Below, one piece after another: positions 39,062-49,468 of a stretch of DNA of 64,000 nt. The notes beneath the pieces were generated by a model that made no database searches, was not told the DNA's origin, and saw nothing but the letters and a program-made list of their open reading frames with translations. The position numbers and the translations under genes are program-made. The stretch's first letter is position 1. Every line of letters begins with the position of its first letter. The stretch is from positions 8,188,274 through 8,252,273 of the forward strand of contig NC_089390.1 in the NCBI RefSeq assembly GCF_003171515.1, read 5' to 3'. The stretch comes from Pyrenophora tritici-repentis. Taxonomy: Eukaryota > Ascomycota > Dothideomycetes > Pleosporales > Pleosporaceae.

Positions 39062-39304
39062 AGTGAGGTGTAGGGGTGGGGGTGGGGGTGGGTTAGAAGA
39101 GGAATGTCGGCCCAAGCATGAACATGGCTATATCGTCATACCTCGACGCCAACAGCCGGGCTCAACGGCGCAACCCGGGCGTCTTGTAGATGCACTCACA
39201 CAACCGAATTGTATAGCCAACGTCGATGCGCAGTCGCATTCGCAGCGCGTCGCTGCCAGCCAAACTCAGCTACTTTTGTCCCACCTTGTCTTGCTGGTAT
39301 TGCC

Positions 39305-40729
39305 ATGGTCATGTACCGGCGCAGCGATCCCCGGTGGAATCGCACGCTACAGCACATCACCGACAACCTCGAGCACGCAAACGAATCGGCGCAGGAGAAC
39401 ATCTACGGCTTCACGCAGCGTTACGTCAACCCGTGCTTCTCATCGATTAGCCAATGTGTCAAGGCGTGCACGGCGCCATGCTTCCCAGGTCACAACGACC
39501 GCCGGCGTCACCACGGCCGTTCCCGGGGCCGGGCAGAAGTCAGCTTCGACTTTTATGACGACTGGGAGCAAGACGAGAGCGATGGGCTGCTCGGCTGGGG
39601 CAGCGACAACCTCGACCGCTTCCTAGGCGGGGCGGCAAACTATGGCGCAACCGCGCAGCCCGGCCGACAGCGTGCCATGAGCTATGGACAGCGCAACCGC
39701 AACCGCGATACACGATACAATGGCCCGCGACGCAAGAGCACCGCCGTGCCGCGCGACGCCGCCCAGGATCCGACGCTGATACCGAGTTCCTCGTACTTTG
39801 GCTTTCTAGGCCGACTGCCGTTTAGAATTGGCGCAAAGGCGCTGCGGTACAAACCCTCTGCCGCCGACCTGACTGACCATCCAGGCGCCGCACGACACAG
39901 TCTTGACGAGGAACAGGCCTTGATCGAGGACAGCGACGAGGATGCGCTCGACCCCCTCAACCCCCGCGAACACAAGGCCAGGCGCCACCGTAGACAGCGC
40001 AGTGACACACACACGTCGGGCCACACGACCGACTCGCTGAGTTCGCGTGGCGACATCTTCCCGAGCGAAGACGAGCTGGAAGACGCCGTCCCGCTCGATG
40101 ATGAGTTCACCATTGCCCTCGAGCGCCGCACCACCGGCCAATGGAATGAAGATGCCGCCAGCAGCAACAAAGCCCGCTCAAGCACCAGTAACACCAAGAC
40201 CACGACCAAGCGACCCTCTGCCTCACGCCTGTCCTCCCGTACAGTCTCCTCCCGCAACACAGCAGCGACAATCTCCGAGCTTGACACTCCCACCCTGGCC
40301 GACCTCCAGAAAGAAGAGGACCGTCTCCGTATCGACGAGGAAGTCGCAGTCCACCGCAAACGCCACGACGCACACCAACTTGCCGTTAAACGTGGCCTCG
40401 CACCGGACCCATCCACCATCACTACACCGCATCCTTTGCCCTCGCCCACACAAGCCCCAATGGCGGCAGTGGATCCTATCTTCTCCCCGCTGCTACCTAC
40501 CCCAGCTAGCGAGTCTGAACACGACCTACATGACCCTACCCCATTTCCTAGTTTCATAGACGCCCAGACGATGCCGGATAGCAGTGCCTTTTATGTTGAC
40601 GAGAGCGATTATTCGAGCAAGGTCGTTACCCCGACTCGGCCCTTGTCGCTGAGGGCCGAGACGAGCGAGGAAGGGGTACGTGGAGAAGCGTTTGTACCAG
40701 CGAGATTGCCCAACTTTGGGCATGGGTAG
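39305..40729 (+). CDS. Uncharacterised low-complexity protein
   Basis: Single exon, 474 aa, starting MVMYRRSDPRWNRT. The first 60 residues look conserved (LEHANESAQENIYGFTQRYV then CFSSISQCVKACTAPCFPGH), followed by FDFYDDWEQDE and FGFLGRLPFRIGAKALRY; the rest is disordered, with acidic/Ser patches and RRHRRQRSDTHTSGHTTDS. No domain is recognised. The order of short conserved blocks suggests a scaffold-like or adaptor protein of ascomycetes. A long antisense ORF on the opposite strand is a codon-bias shadow. Confidence 0.72.
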   Translation: MVMYRRSDPRWNRTLQHITDNLEHANESAQENIYGFTQRYVNPCFSSISQCVKACTAPCFPGHNDRRRHHGRSRGRAEVSFDFYDDWEQDESDGLLGWGSDNLDRFLGGAANYGATAQPGRQRAMSYGQRNRNRDTRYNGPRRKSTAVPRDAAQDPTLIPSSSYFGFLGRLPFRIGAKALRYKPSAADLTDHPGAARHSLDEEQALIEDSDEDALDPLNPREHKARRHRRQRSDTHTSGHTTDSLSSRGDIFPSEDELEDAVPLDDEFTIALERRTTGQWNEDAASSNKARSSTSNTKTTTKRPSASRLSSRTVSSRNTAATISELDTPTLADLQKEEDRLRIDEEVAVHRKRHDAHQLAVKRGLAPDPSTITTPHPLPSPTQAPMAAVDPIFSPLLPTPASESEHDLHDPTPFPSFIDAQTMPDSSAFYVDESDYSSKVVTPTRPLSLRAETSEEGVRGEAFVPARLPNFGHG

Positions 40730-40961
40730 TGACCAGCGTGTATTTTTACCTACAATTCATCAACTAGCTAGCACTTGAACTAGGCCATGGACTAAACTTG
40801 GCCTTGTCTGTTTGATCATCATCTCGGGAGAGTGCGGCCACACAATTCATCTATCCGCACTGGCTAAAACAACCATGTCCATCGAAAATCACCCCTTGCT
40901 GATGTCTCATCCCAACCATCACCAACGCAGAGCCCCACAATCTCTCGCCGCGCCATGCTCG

Positions 40962-43034
40962 CTAAGTAATATTCTTGCCCATGACCTCCCCTCTCTTCTT
41001 GCCCTTTTGTTGGGCCGCCTCGTGCTTCCTCAAGTCCTCAGGCACCTTGCTAAGATTGCTCTTTGTGAGTATCTGTTTCAAGTCGTACAGCACATCCGCA
41101 TCTTCGTTGCCCCAAAAGGTAATTGCAGTACCCTTTTTGTCTTGACGACCTGTACGACCAATGCGATGGGTATAGGCTTCAATGCTGCTGGGCATGTTGA
41201 AATTCACCACAAGAGAAACGTCTGGAATATCAATTCCACGGCCTGCCAAATCCGTTGCAACGAGGACATTGGTTTGTCCAGACTTCAAAGCGGCAAGTGC
41301 TGCCTCACGCTGTTCCTGCGTCTTGGATCCGTGCATAGTAGCAGACGAGAAACCCATGTGTTTGATGTCGCGGGCGATGGCGTCGCAATTGCGTTTGATG
41401 TTGACGAAGACGATGATGGGTGGTGCAAACTCGCCAGATGTGAGGATTTCTTGGAGTCGTTTCTTGCGCTTTTCTTCTCCTTGGATGAACTCGACGCGTT
41501 GCTCGACCGTGTCAGTAGCCTCGCCCAAATTACCAATGGTAACAATGGCCGGACGACGCGAGTATTGCTTTGCTATTCGCTCAAGTGCCGGTGGCATAGT
41601 AGCTGTGTACATCATGGTTTGGCGATATAATCCACGTTTCATGGCATCGGCATCTTCGGCCTCCTCCGTGTCAGGTTTCTCATTGTTGACGGGCAGCGCA
41701 GCGAGGATTTTGTTGACAGGCTCTTCGAAACCCATGTCGATCATCCTGTCGGCTTCATCCATGATGACGTACGTGCATTGACTGAGTACAAGAACGCGGC
41801 GCTCGATGCAGTCGTTCAGACGACCAGGCGTCGCGATGATGATTTCGGCGCCGTCACGCATTTGGAATGACTGTTCTTCGATGGAATGACCACCGACTAA
41901 GACAGCAGTTCTGAACCCTAGTGGCGTGGCAAACTTGCGTGCTTCCTCTTCAATTTGTTGCGCCAATTCACGAGTGGGTGCCAGGATGAGCGCATACGGG
42001 CCATCGTGACGGTTGATTGCATCAAGAGGAGGTAGTTGTGAAATGTATGCAAGCAGTGGTAGAAGGAAAGCAGCAGTTTTACCTGAACCTGTTTTAGCGA
42101 CACCGATGAGATCTCGGCATTGCAAGGCGATGGGTATGGCAGCACGTTGGATAGGCGTGGGCTCCGTGTACCCGACCTGGTCGACAATACGCATAAGCTG
42201 ATCTGGAAGCCCAGCTTCTTGCCAGTTGCGCATGGGATTTGGTATTGAGCCTCCCTTAGTAGCAATTTGGAAGTCCTCTTTGAAGATACGCCAGTCACGC
42301 TCGCGCATATTCTCCAGTCTCTTCTCGCTCCAGTGTTTGTCCAGTTGTGAGCGCCCACCCTTTTCCTTTCGCCGCCGCTCCATCTCGCGCAGTTGTTCGG
42401 CACGTGCTCTGCCGTTCTCGGGGTCCCGCTCGATAATGGCCTCAATCATCTTCTGCCTAGCTGCGTCTGTGACTTCGTCGGAGAAGCCGCCAAGTCGGAA
42501 GCTGACCTCGGCCTTTTGCTGATAGATGGGATTGTAGTCTTGGCTGGTGTCCTCTTCTTCGTTCCATTCAAAGTTGAACTTCTTCTCTGTAGTCCTCTTG
42601 CGCTTCTTCTTGGCCGAAAAGGTGGATTGATTTTGCTCTGGGCCCATGTACCGTTGCCTGATCAATGCCGCCTCAGGGTTCTCGTCCGCCGGCCGTTTCC
42701 CGTGCTTCTTGTCGGGCAACGGTGGAGGTGCCATGTTATCGTTCCTGCGCTCATGTCGAGGCCCCGTTGGCGCCTCGCGCATGGATCGTGGACCGGTGGG
42801 CGGACGAGTATCGTGTTGCGGTTTCCATGCGCGATCATCACCACCCGATAGCCCCTCCCGCTTTTTCTGCGCATCCTCGACTTCTTTTTTCCTTTTCTCC
42901 AAGGCAATGCGCTCTCTTTCCGCCCGAGGAATGAACCTGGGTTTGGCCTCAGCAGCTTCCTTCTCCCGCTTAGCTTTGAGTATGTCGTCGATACTCGGCG
43001 GCAGCTTCCGCGCCGACGGAATGGCGGCAGGCAT
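40962..43034 (-). CDS. PRP28: Pre-mRNA splicing ATP-dependent RNA helicase Prp28
   Basis: DEAD-box helicase (DDX23/Prp28) that exchanges U1 for U6 at the 5' splice site during tri-snRNP docking. Single exon, 690 aa. The N-terminal 270 residues are charged with KREKEAAEAKPRFIPRAERE and KKFNFEWNEEEDTS, the latter typical of Prp28. Helicase motifs: GYTEPTPIQRAAIP (Q), AKTGSGKT (I), PTRELA (Ia), DEADRMIDMGFEE (II), TATMPP (III, the Prp28 version of SAT), VATDLAGRGIDIP (V), HRIGRTGR (VI). The C-terminus is Lys-rich. No introns, unusual among its neighbours. Confidence 0.95.
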   Translation of the reverse strand: MPAAIPSARKLPPSIDDILKAKREKEAAEAKPRFIPRAERERIALEKRKKEVEDAQKKREGLSGGDDRAWKPQHDTRPPTGPRSMREAPTGPRHERRNDNMAPPPLPDKKHGKRPADENPEAALIRQRYMGPEQNQSTFSAKKKRKRTTEKKFNFEWNEEEDTSQDYNPIYQQKAEVSFRLGGFSDEVTDAARQKMIEAIIERDPENGRARAEQLREMERRRKEKGGRSQLDKHWSEKRLENMRERDWRIFKEDFQIATKGGSIPNPMRNWQEAGLPDQLMRIVDQVGYTEPTPIQRAAIPIALQCRDLIGVAKTGSGKTAAFLLPLLAYISQLPPLDAINRHDGPYALILAPTRELAQQIEEEARKFATPLGFRTAVLVGGHSIEEQSFQMRDGAEIIIATPGRLNDCIERRVLVLSQCTYVIMDEADRMIDMGFEEPVNKILAALPVNNEKPDTEEAEDADAMKRGLYRQTMMYTATMPPALERIAKQYSRRPAIVTIGNLGEATDTVEQRVEFIQGEEKRKKRLQEILTSGEFAPPIIVFVNIKRNCDAIARDIKHMGFSSATMHGSKTQEQREAALAALKSGQTNVLVATDLAGRGIDIPDVSLVVNFNMPSSIEAYTHRIGRTGRQDKKGTAITFWGNEDADVLYDLKQILTKSNLSKVPEDLRKHEAAQQKGKKRGEVMGKNIT

Positions 43035-43609
43035 GGCTGGGAGTGGTCTCCGGGTGTGAGGGCTGTGGAGGTGAGCTCGAGGTGTGAGTGTGCAAGCCTG
43101 GAATAGTGTTTGAAGTTTCGCGACGTACTATGCGGCGATGGACACTAAGGCAACACATGATCACGTGCACAACGCTTATCGATAGCGGTCTGTAACCCCA
43201 GGTTCCACACTCTAGACCACGATAGTAAATAAACAGTGTGTGGATCAGCTGTCGGAGAACAACAATTTGTAATCTTAATCTAGAAGCAGTGCTGTATTTA
43301 AAGCGTGGGAACGTTCGTTACCAACTAGATTTGATTTATCTCGTGAGTGAAAGCATTAGTGGTCTTTCTTGCAAGCATATACACGCTCTTGTGACGTCGG
43401 AGAAGTGTGGGTAGATATATCTTATTTGAGAAGCTACTGCATTACCGCTCTGGACTGCGTCCCCCAAGCAGCACGTAGCCCCTGGAAGATTGCGTGGTCA
43501 TGTTCACGGACAAATTACAGTACCGAGACAGTCCTCTGGCATGCCAGGATATCCATCGTAGCTCGTAACACATAGTCGTACGCTGCTGCGTGCCATGTCC
43601 TCCTCTCTC
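43035..43609. promoter_or_regulatory. PRP28 promoter
   Basis: 575 bp upstream of PRP28. It carries TATCGATA at 43177-43184 and CACGTG at about 43163-43168, both within 150 bp of the start codon. Otherwise no gene. Confidence 0.5.
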
Positions 43610-44404
43610 TCAATCCTGCCTACCCTTGAGTAACCGCTTGGTCACCTTGTCCTTCTCGATGATGTAGACGTGCGCGCCCCAGCCAGAGAGTGCGTCTCGG
43701 TCGACGGCATTGAGCAGCGCCTGCGAAATGGTCTCGAACAGATCCTCTGGGCCCTGTTATGATTTGTGAGTAATAGTAGGACTGCTTGTGGGACTTTGTT
43801 TGGACGCACTAGATCTGGCTCCCACAGCCCTTCACAAGTTCCGAACAGCTGGTCGCTCGCTGTGCCGCTGACAATAAAGTCCTTTGCAAAGTCGATGCAC
43901 CCAATGCTGTCAAAACCGCAGATGAAGGGCTTGCCGCTAGTCTGATTGATACCCGCAATAACGGGGCTAATGAAGTATGGCCCGAATCGTTTCTCGTACA
44001 GGCTCGAGCTTACGAGGTTCGCCATGGTCTGGGGGCTGATGTTGCGTTCTTCGCGGAGACGGTACATGTTGACCTTGTAGCGGAACAGGTCGGACACGGT
44101 GGACACGTCGGTAGCAAGGCCAGTGAGGCCCAAGAAGACATCGCCGTACTGGAAGATCTTGGGGAAGTTGTTGGACACGGTGAGGGCTTGCATGCCGAGG
44201 CGCAGGTCGCATGCTATGGCTACGCAATCTTTGCCCACCATTGCTACACAGGCGCCGCCGTCTGTTCAGTCATTAGAGGTTTGTGCGTGCGAGTGTATGT
44301 GTGCGGGGTCGGGTATGTGGAAGCGTACTGATGGAGAACGGTGACGACTGCAGCTGTTAGCTAGGAACAGAGGTCAAGGCGGGGGTGGTAAGGGTGCTTA
44401 CCAT
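43610..44404 (-). CDS. PUP3: Proteasome subunit beta 3 (Pup3)
   Basis: Non-catalytic beta3 subunit of the 20S proteasome. Exons 44402-44404, 44329-44347, 43810-44261 and 43610-43753 give 205 aa, the family length. The first exon is only the ATG, followed at once by GTAAGC; the second is 19 nt. Joined they read [19 protein letters not shown], the family N-terminus with no propeptide. Further marks: [51 protein letters not shown], and [18 protein letters not shown]. It shares a 300-bp divergent promoter with the mL59 gene. Confidence 0.95.
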
Positions 44405-44710
44405 GGTTGTGGATAGGATGCAAAGTGAAGTGAAGCTTAGTGACAGCTGCAGCAATGAGAACAGATTCAAGCAAGTGCAAGCGTGATATGGATTCCACGC
44501 TGTGGTGTTGTCGGGATTTGTGATGTTCAGGTAACAGGCTCGATACGCGGCGGCGGCGCGAGCAAGCTCCACCCTGCATCCTCTAGTTACCTTGCGCTTG
44601 GGTAGCTTAAACCCGTCTTGGCAATTGTAACTTTTGACATGGACCCCATTCTCTCCATTTACCCACACTCGACACACGGCTTCAGCCCAATTGCCACGAC
44701 CAACACCACC
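44405..44710. promoter_or_regulatory. Divergent promoter, PUP3 / mL59
   Basis: About 306 bp. It serves a proteasome and a mitoribosomal gene. No PACE-like element was recognised. An in-frame upstream ATG for mL59 is at 44639. Confidence 0.4.
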
Positions 44711-45304
44711 ATGGCAGCCCAAAAACCCGTCCAAGTCGCAAAGTCATTACCGCCACGCTTGCTGAACTTTTTTCAAAAGTACCCCCCGCCCTCGCTCTTT
44801 CCCAGTCTCGCATCCCAACTTGCATCGCCAACGGCAGGCGCAACCGCCGACACGACAGCGATATCACCACCCACATCCACACCCACACCCTCAACCGCGC
44901 CCTTAAATTCAAACATACCGCCAGAAGCACATGACCTACCCTACCCCAACCCGTTCCTCCCACACAAGAACTTCGCGACAGGGCGATGGCAGTCGCCAGC
45001 CTATGGCCTGCGAAAACAAGCCGATTTGGTCAAACTCGCTTCCCAGCACGGTGTCGTCGACCTACTACCATGGACCATCAAGAAACCTGGAGAGAAAGAG
45101 CGTAGAAGGATAGAGAGGGGGCTGCAAGTCAAGGGCACGGGTGAAGGGCAGAAGGTCAAGGGAAAGCTCTGGGAGCGAACACTCAAGGGACGCCTGGAAA
45201 TGAGACGGCAGGCTATGCTAAACATGCCAGCTTTGATCCAGGAATGGAAGCAAAAGGGTCACGGAAGAGGCTGGAAGGCCTGGCCGAGCGGAAGGGCAAA
45301 ATAG
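44711..45304 (+). CDS. MRPL25: Mitochondrial large ribosomal subunit protein mL59 (Mrpl25)
   Basis: Fungal-specific subunit of the mitochondrial large ribosomal subunit. Single exon, 197 aa, starting MAAQKPVQVAKSLPPRLLNF. The LPPRLLNFFQKYPP core near the start, PYPNPFLPHKNFATGRW, and the C-terminal MRRQAMLNMPALIQEWKQ are characteristic. The start was placed at the ATG directly before the conserved core; the upstream ATG at 44639 would add 24 residues without a clear presequence. The middle is a Thr/Pro-rich linker. Confidence 0.85.
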   Translation: MAAQKPVQVAKSLPPRLLNFFQKYPPPSLFPSLASQLASPTAGATADTTAISPPTSTPTPSTAPLNSNIPPEAHDLPYPNPFLPHKNFATGRWQSPAYGLRKQADLVKLASQHGVVDLLPWTIKKPGEKERRRIERGLQVKGTGEGQKVKGKLWERTLKGRLEMRRQAMLNMPALIQEWKQKGHGRGWKAWPSGRAK

Positions 45305-45517
45305 GCTGGCTACTGCTCGAGTCCACATGACTTGCAATCAAATATACCATATTCCCCACCAAAAAAAAGACCTGGTACAATGATGACAATAATGTCCATG
45401 CTGTTTGGAATTCAAATGCGTCTGGGTATAATGTAGGAAATCTATCTGACCACGCATGCCTCCCATGTGCATCAACTCGCCCCTGTTCCTCTTGGCCATA
45501 TCTCTCGACACTGGCCT

Positions 45518-46509
45518 TCACATGACCATCTCCTCATCGCCGTAGCTCACGTCTAGTCCATATTCCCGCCTATAAGCATATGCCCCGTAGTTGTTTTCCA
45601 TGTCTGAAACGCTACCGACTTGCTTTTGCCAAAGACCGTTGTTGCCAGTGTTGTTGTACACGGGATCGGTGGCCTGGTTGTACTTCATCTCCTCGACCGG
45701 AGTATCCGCCCGCATCGACTCTTCGTACTCACGCCTAGCCATCATCTCATATCCAGACGACATGTACGGCTCCACGTTTGCAGTGCCCATACTCTGCTCT
45801 AGCTGTTGCTGATGCTGCTGAATAGCCTCTTGCTGCGCCAACTCGGTTTGCTGCTTCTCGTACCTAAGCTTCGCCATTGCTTCTTCTTGGGCCAGACTAG
45901 TGGGAGGCCAGTCATAGAGCTGTCTCGACATGTTGTAGTCGGTACCTGCTGGGTGGCCTTGACGGCCTGTCGGGGGGGATATACGCCACAGCTCGAGGAG
46001 ACGTAGACGCTGGTCGTCGTCTGCGTTTTGGAAGAGATCCATCTGGGACGGGAACAAGAGGGTAGGGTCGATGCTGTTCCTCAAGAGCACAGCTGCTAGG
46101 TCTGAGGATGTGATTTGCGTCTTCATGGCAGGCTCAGAAGTACTGCGAAGAGGGACATGGTGCGAGTGAGTGTAGTGCTGGGAAGCATACACGATTTGCT
46201 TGGGTGCCTGCTCTTGTTCCTGAGGCGCCTGTGCCTGGATTGGCTGTACAGTGACGTGCGACAGGTTCATGTTGGCTGAGAACAGCCTGGCAAGCTCGTC
46301 TTGTTGCATGTTCGCGTCTTCTTTTGCTTTCCCCTGCACGTTAATGCCCGTAGATATTGCCCCGCACTATCATGTAAATGTCAGTACATGCCCATGCTGG
46401 AGGGGCATGAGCTTACGTGAGAGCACGCAATGTTTTGTGAAAAGGCCAAAGGACTGTAGAGTATGGGTGTGTTGTAGGTGCAGATACAGTGGTGTTGTAG
46501 CATCTGCAT
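45518..46509 (-). CDS. Uncharacterised Gln-rich protein with N-terminal CxxC
   Basis: Exons 46417-46509 and 45518-46366 give 313 aa. The first exon (MQMLQHHCICTYNTP, ending IACSH) joins in phase 0 to CGAISTGINVQGKAKEDANM, giving a CSHCG zinc-knuckle-like pair. The body is disordered-looking with QAPQEQEQAPK, a helical block (EEAMAKLRYEKQQTELAQ), Gln-rich EAIQQHQQQLEQS and an acidic Tyr-rich tail (YGLDVSYGDEEMVM). No known domain. Conserved-looking core LARLFSANMNLSHV suggests a real regulator or adaptor. Convergent with mL59. Confidence 0.7.
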
Positions 46510-47322
46510 GTCCAACAGCAAGCCGCTATGGAGGGGTAGCTTCTGTTAAGCCGGGTTGAGGTTGCGAATGAGTCAAGGGGCCGAGTAATACTCTCAGCTG
46601 TTTTGTAAAACTATGAGCAATGGTGAACAAGACAAATAGAGGGATGGTGCTGATTTTGGTCTTGAATAGAGAGCAAGTCTTGGCACGTGGGTTGGGCGCT
46701 GACGGTATTGAGGCAGATGGAAGGACAAGGGCGCCTTTGTGAGGAGGAAACAAACAGAGATAGCACGGCAAGGCGAGGATGATATCGAGGGTGAAGAGAG
46801 GTCAGCAGGTGAAAGTAGCAGCGGCGTTGTCGTGGTTCCTTATGTACCGTCGAGTATAGCGCGCTGGCGGGTCATGCGTGAAGGCGGGATGATTCTGATA
46901 ATTTTGTCGCCCACAGTCCAATTAGTGACGAAGCTGAAACCCAACTTGTTGGGCTAGTCAGTTGATGGCCAATGAAGAGTGTCTAGAGGTAGAAAATAAA
47001 GGCTCAATTCCGGGCCGCGGGGACGACAACTCATCAGATGTGTAGGTATGTCGGTGCCCAGGTGATGGCTCGCCGTGACGGGGCCGGGCATCCATGGATG
47101 TGCTTGGCACGCTAGTGAGCTACGTACTGGGGGGCCCGGGGGGGAGCTTGCGCAGATACACGACCTAGGCAGTAGCTGGAATTGCCGAATCGCAGAATTA
47201 CACACCATCACAAACACGACGTGCGGGACAAGGGGATATTGAACTTGCATCTTGTGAGCCAGACAATTGCTTGGTAGTCGGAAAAGTACAGAGAGCCGTT
47301 TTCAACCCCAACACGGCCCACC
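46510..47322. promoter_or_regulatory. Divergent intergenic region, unknown gene / PRE10
   Basis: 813 bp. A G-rich run with a central CCC (about 47129-47144) is the main feature; it could form a structure. No gene supported. Confidence 0.4.
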
Positions 47323-48326
47323 ATGGTAAACAAATCCCCCCTCGCCTGTGTTGCGGGCACAGTGCAAGGTAGCAAGCTGAACTGAGCATCTTGTTAGACG
47401 TCAATAGGCACAGGCTACGATCTGTCAAACTCGGTCTTCTCGCCCGATGGTCGTAACTTCCAGGTCGAATACGCAGTCAAGGCGGTAGAGAATGGCGGCA
47501 CAGCAGTCGGCATCAAGTGCAAGGACGGCGTGGTGCTCGCGCTTGAGAAGCTCATCAGCAGCAAGCTTCTCAAGCCAGGCGCGAACAAGCGGATAGCGAC
47601 CGTGGACCGCAACATGGGCATCGTGTCTTCAGGTCTCCTCCCGGACGGTCGCCACTTTGTGTCCCGAGCCCGCGATGAGGCTGCGCAATGGCGACAACTC
47701 TACAAGGCCCCCATTCCGTCATCATCGCTTGCCGACCGCATGGGCAGCTACGCACAGGCATACACGCTGTACTCGAGCGTGCGTCCCTTTGGCATAACCG
47801 CCATCATTGCAGGCTGGGACTCGGAGGCTGAGCTGCCCGTAGATGGCCAAGTCGGCTCGGGGCCCGGTGTTGGTTCAGGGGGCAAGAAGGAAGGCGCAAA
47901 ACACGGCGGACCGTCACTCTACATGATCGAGCCCAGCGGCTTGTACTGGGTATGTATATACGCATACTATGCATGCTTCACCCAAGGAACAAGGACTAAT
48001 CTGCACAGGGCTACTACGGTGCAGCTACAGGCAAAGGCCGCCAGGTGGCCAAGTCGGAGCTCGAGAAGCTGAACCTCGCCGAGGGAAAGCTGTCACTAGA
48101 GGAAGGTGTCAAGGAAGCCGCACGCATCATCTACGTCGCACACGACGACAGCAAGGACAAGGAATTCGAGCTTGAGATGACGTGGATCAGCAGTCTCGAC
48201 GGGCCCACCAAGGGCAGGCATGAGGAAGTTCCAAAGGAAATTCGGGATGAGGCTGAAAAGCTGGCCAAGAAGGCGCTCGAGGGCGACGACGACGATGACG
48301 ACGACGAGGAGAAGATGGAGGAGTAG
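47323..48326 (+). CDS. PRE10: Proteasome subunit alpha 7 (Pre10, human alpha3 type)
   Basis: Outer-ring subunit of the 20S proteasome. Exons 47323-47325, 47398-47949 and 48009-48326 give 290 aa. The first exon is the ATG alone, directly followed by GTAAAC; the joined start MTSIGTGYDLSNSVFSPDGR is the canonical alpha-type N-terminus, so the split start is well supported. PDGRNFQVEYAVKAVENGGT, then LYMIEPSGLYWGYYGAATGK across the second intron, are alpha-signature positions. The C-terminus is a long acidic tail (GDDDDDDDEEKMEE), coded by a GAC/GAT run. Compare PUP3, which has the same split start. Confidence 0.95.
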
Positions 48327-48658
48327 ATATCATCATGACGCGGCTGCATTGCACTGCATAGACGGTCACGATGCATTCACGAGTCGCTCTCACCCCCTTG
48401 ACGATCAAATGAACAATATAACATGCATGGCATCTCCAAGAGTCGAGTGCCATCAATTGCCACCAAACCTGCTTCCCGTTCGCTACAGTGGCAGGAACAT
48501 GTGCCCCACTAGTGCGTCATGTGCAAATCGCCATCGCGGCCATGCAGTAAACAGATTGCTTGCAACCAAATCCCTCTATACAACAGCCTTCGTGTCGCAC
48601 AAGTCATTTCCCTCTTCTCCCCTGCCCCAATTGCAATTGCAGCATCCACCACTCCACC
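48327..48658. promoter_or_regulatory. Intergenic, PRE10 3' end to phosphatase gene
   Basis: 332 bp between same-strand genes. A C/T-rich tract runs just before the ATG at 48659. Nothing else is seen. Confidence 0.35.
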
Positions 48659-49468
48659 ATGCCACCCACACTCGTACTCATCCGCCACGCCCAGGCCGAG
48701 CACAACGCCACAAACGACTGGTCCATCCGCGATCCTCCTCTTACCCAACTCGGCGAACAGCAAAGCCGTGAGCTACAAGAAAGTCTCAAGAAAAGTAATA
48801 TTGGCAATCAAATCGACCTCATTGTTGTGAGCGCTCAGAGGCGCACACTACAAACTGCGACTATTGGTTTGGACTGGCTGATCAAAAAGGGTGTTCCTGG
48901 TACGTCTCAATCATGGAAACATGTGCCAAGAGCATGGACTAAATTTGAATACTGCAGTCCTACCCTCTGCCCTCTGGCAAGAAAACGCCGATAAACCCTG
49001 TGACACAGGCACGCCCATCCCCATCATATCCCAAGAATTCCCCCAATACGACTTCTCATCCGTCGACCCCTCCTTCCCAGATAAAACGACAAATGGTCCC
49101 CAGAATCCATATGCTTTTACTCAAAAAGCTATCGTCGAGCGCGGACAAAGTGCGCTAAGGGAACTGTATGGGCGGAAAGAAAACGTCATTGCCGTCGTGA
49201 GCCATTCGGGCTTTTTGAGGACGGCTGTTTGCAACAGGATGTTTTTAATGCTGATTGGAGGCTTTTTGACTGGGATGAAGAGGCTATGAAGAGCGAGGGA
49301 AGGTGTGTGTTGAAGGAGAGGGAGGAGACGGAAGTCAAGGGTGGGGGCATGGGGAGGAGTGATGTCGGTGTTTTTGGCATTGTGCAAGGAGACTTCCCGC
49401 CTGAGGATAAGGCTGCTGGGGAAGAGAAGGTTGCGGGGGAGGCGACGGGGGAGAAGCCTAGTGCTTGA
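48659..49468 (+). CDS. Histidine phosphatase (phosphoglycerate mutase-like), frameshifted
   Basis: Fungal PGM-like histidine phosphatase, substrate unknown. Exons 48659-48899 and 48958-49468. The N-terminus PPTLVLIRHAQAEHN has the catalytic RHA(G/Q)E-type motif; VVSAQRRTLQTA, then VSHSGFLRTAV hold the second catalytic histidine. After CNRM the reading frame breaks in a T5 run at 49242-49246; the frame that resumes gives NADWRLFDWDEEAM, the expected family continuation, to a stop at 49468. In the unshifted frame the protein ends at 49289. One missing base (752 instead of 753 coding nt) explains it: sequencing error, assembly error, or true loss. Confidence 0.75.

Noticed and set aside
39682..40557. 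Minus-strand ORF of about 290 codons
   Set aside because: Shadow of the low-complexity protein at 39305; Ser/Arg-rich nonsense with no start context.
42646..43059. Antisense ORF across the PRP28 N-terminus
   Set aside because: Shadow of the helicase exon.
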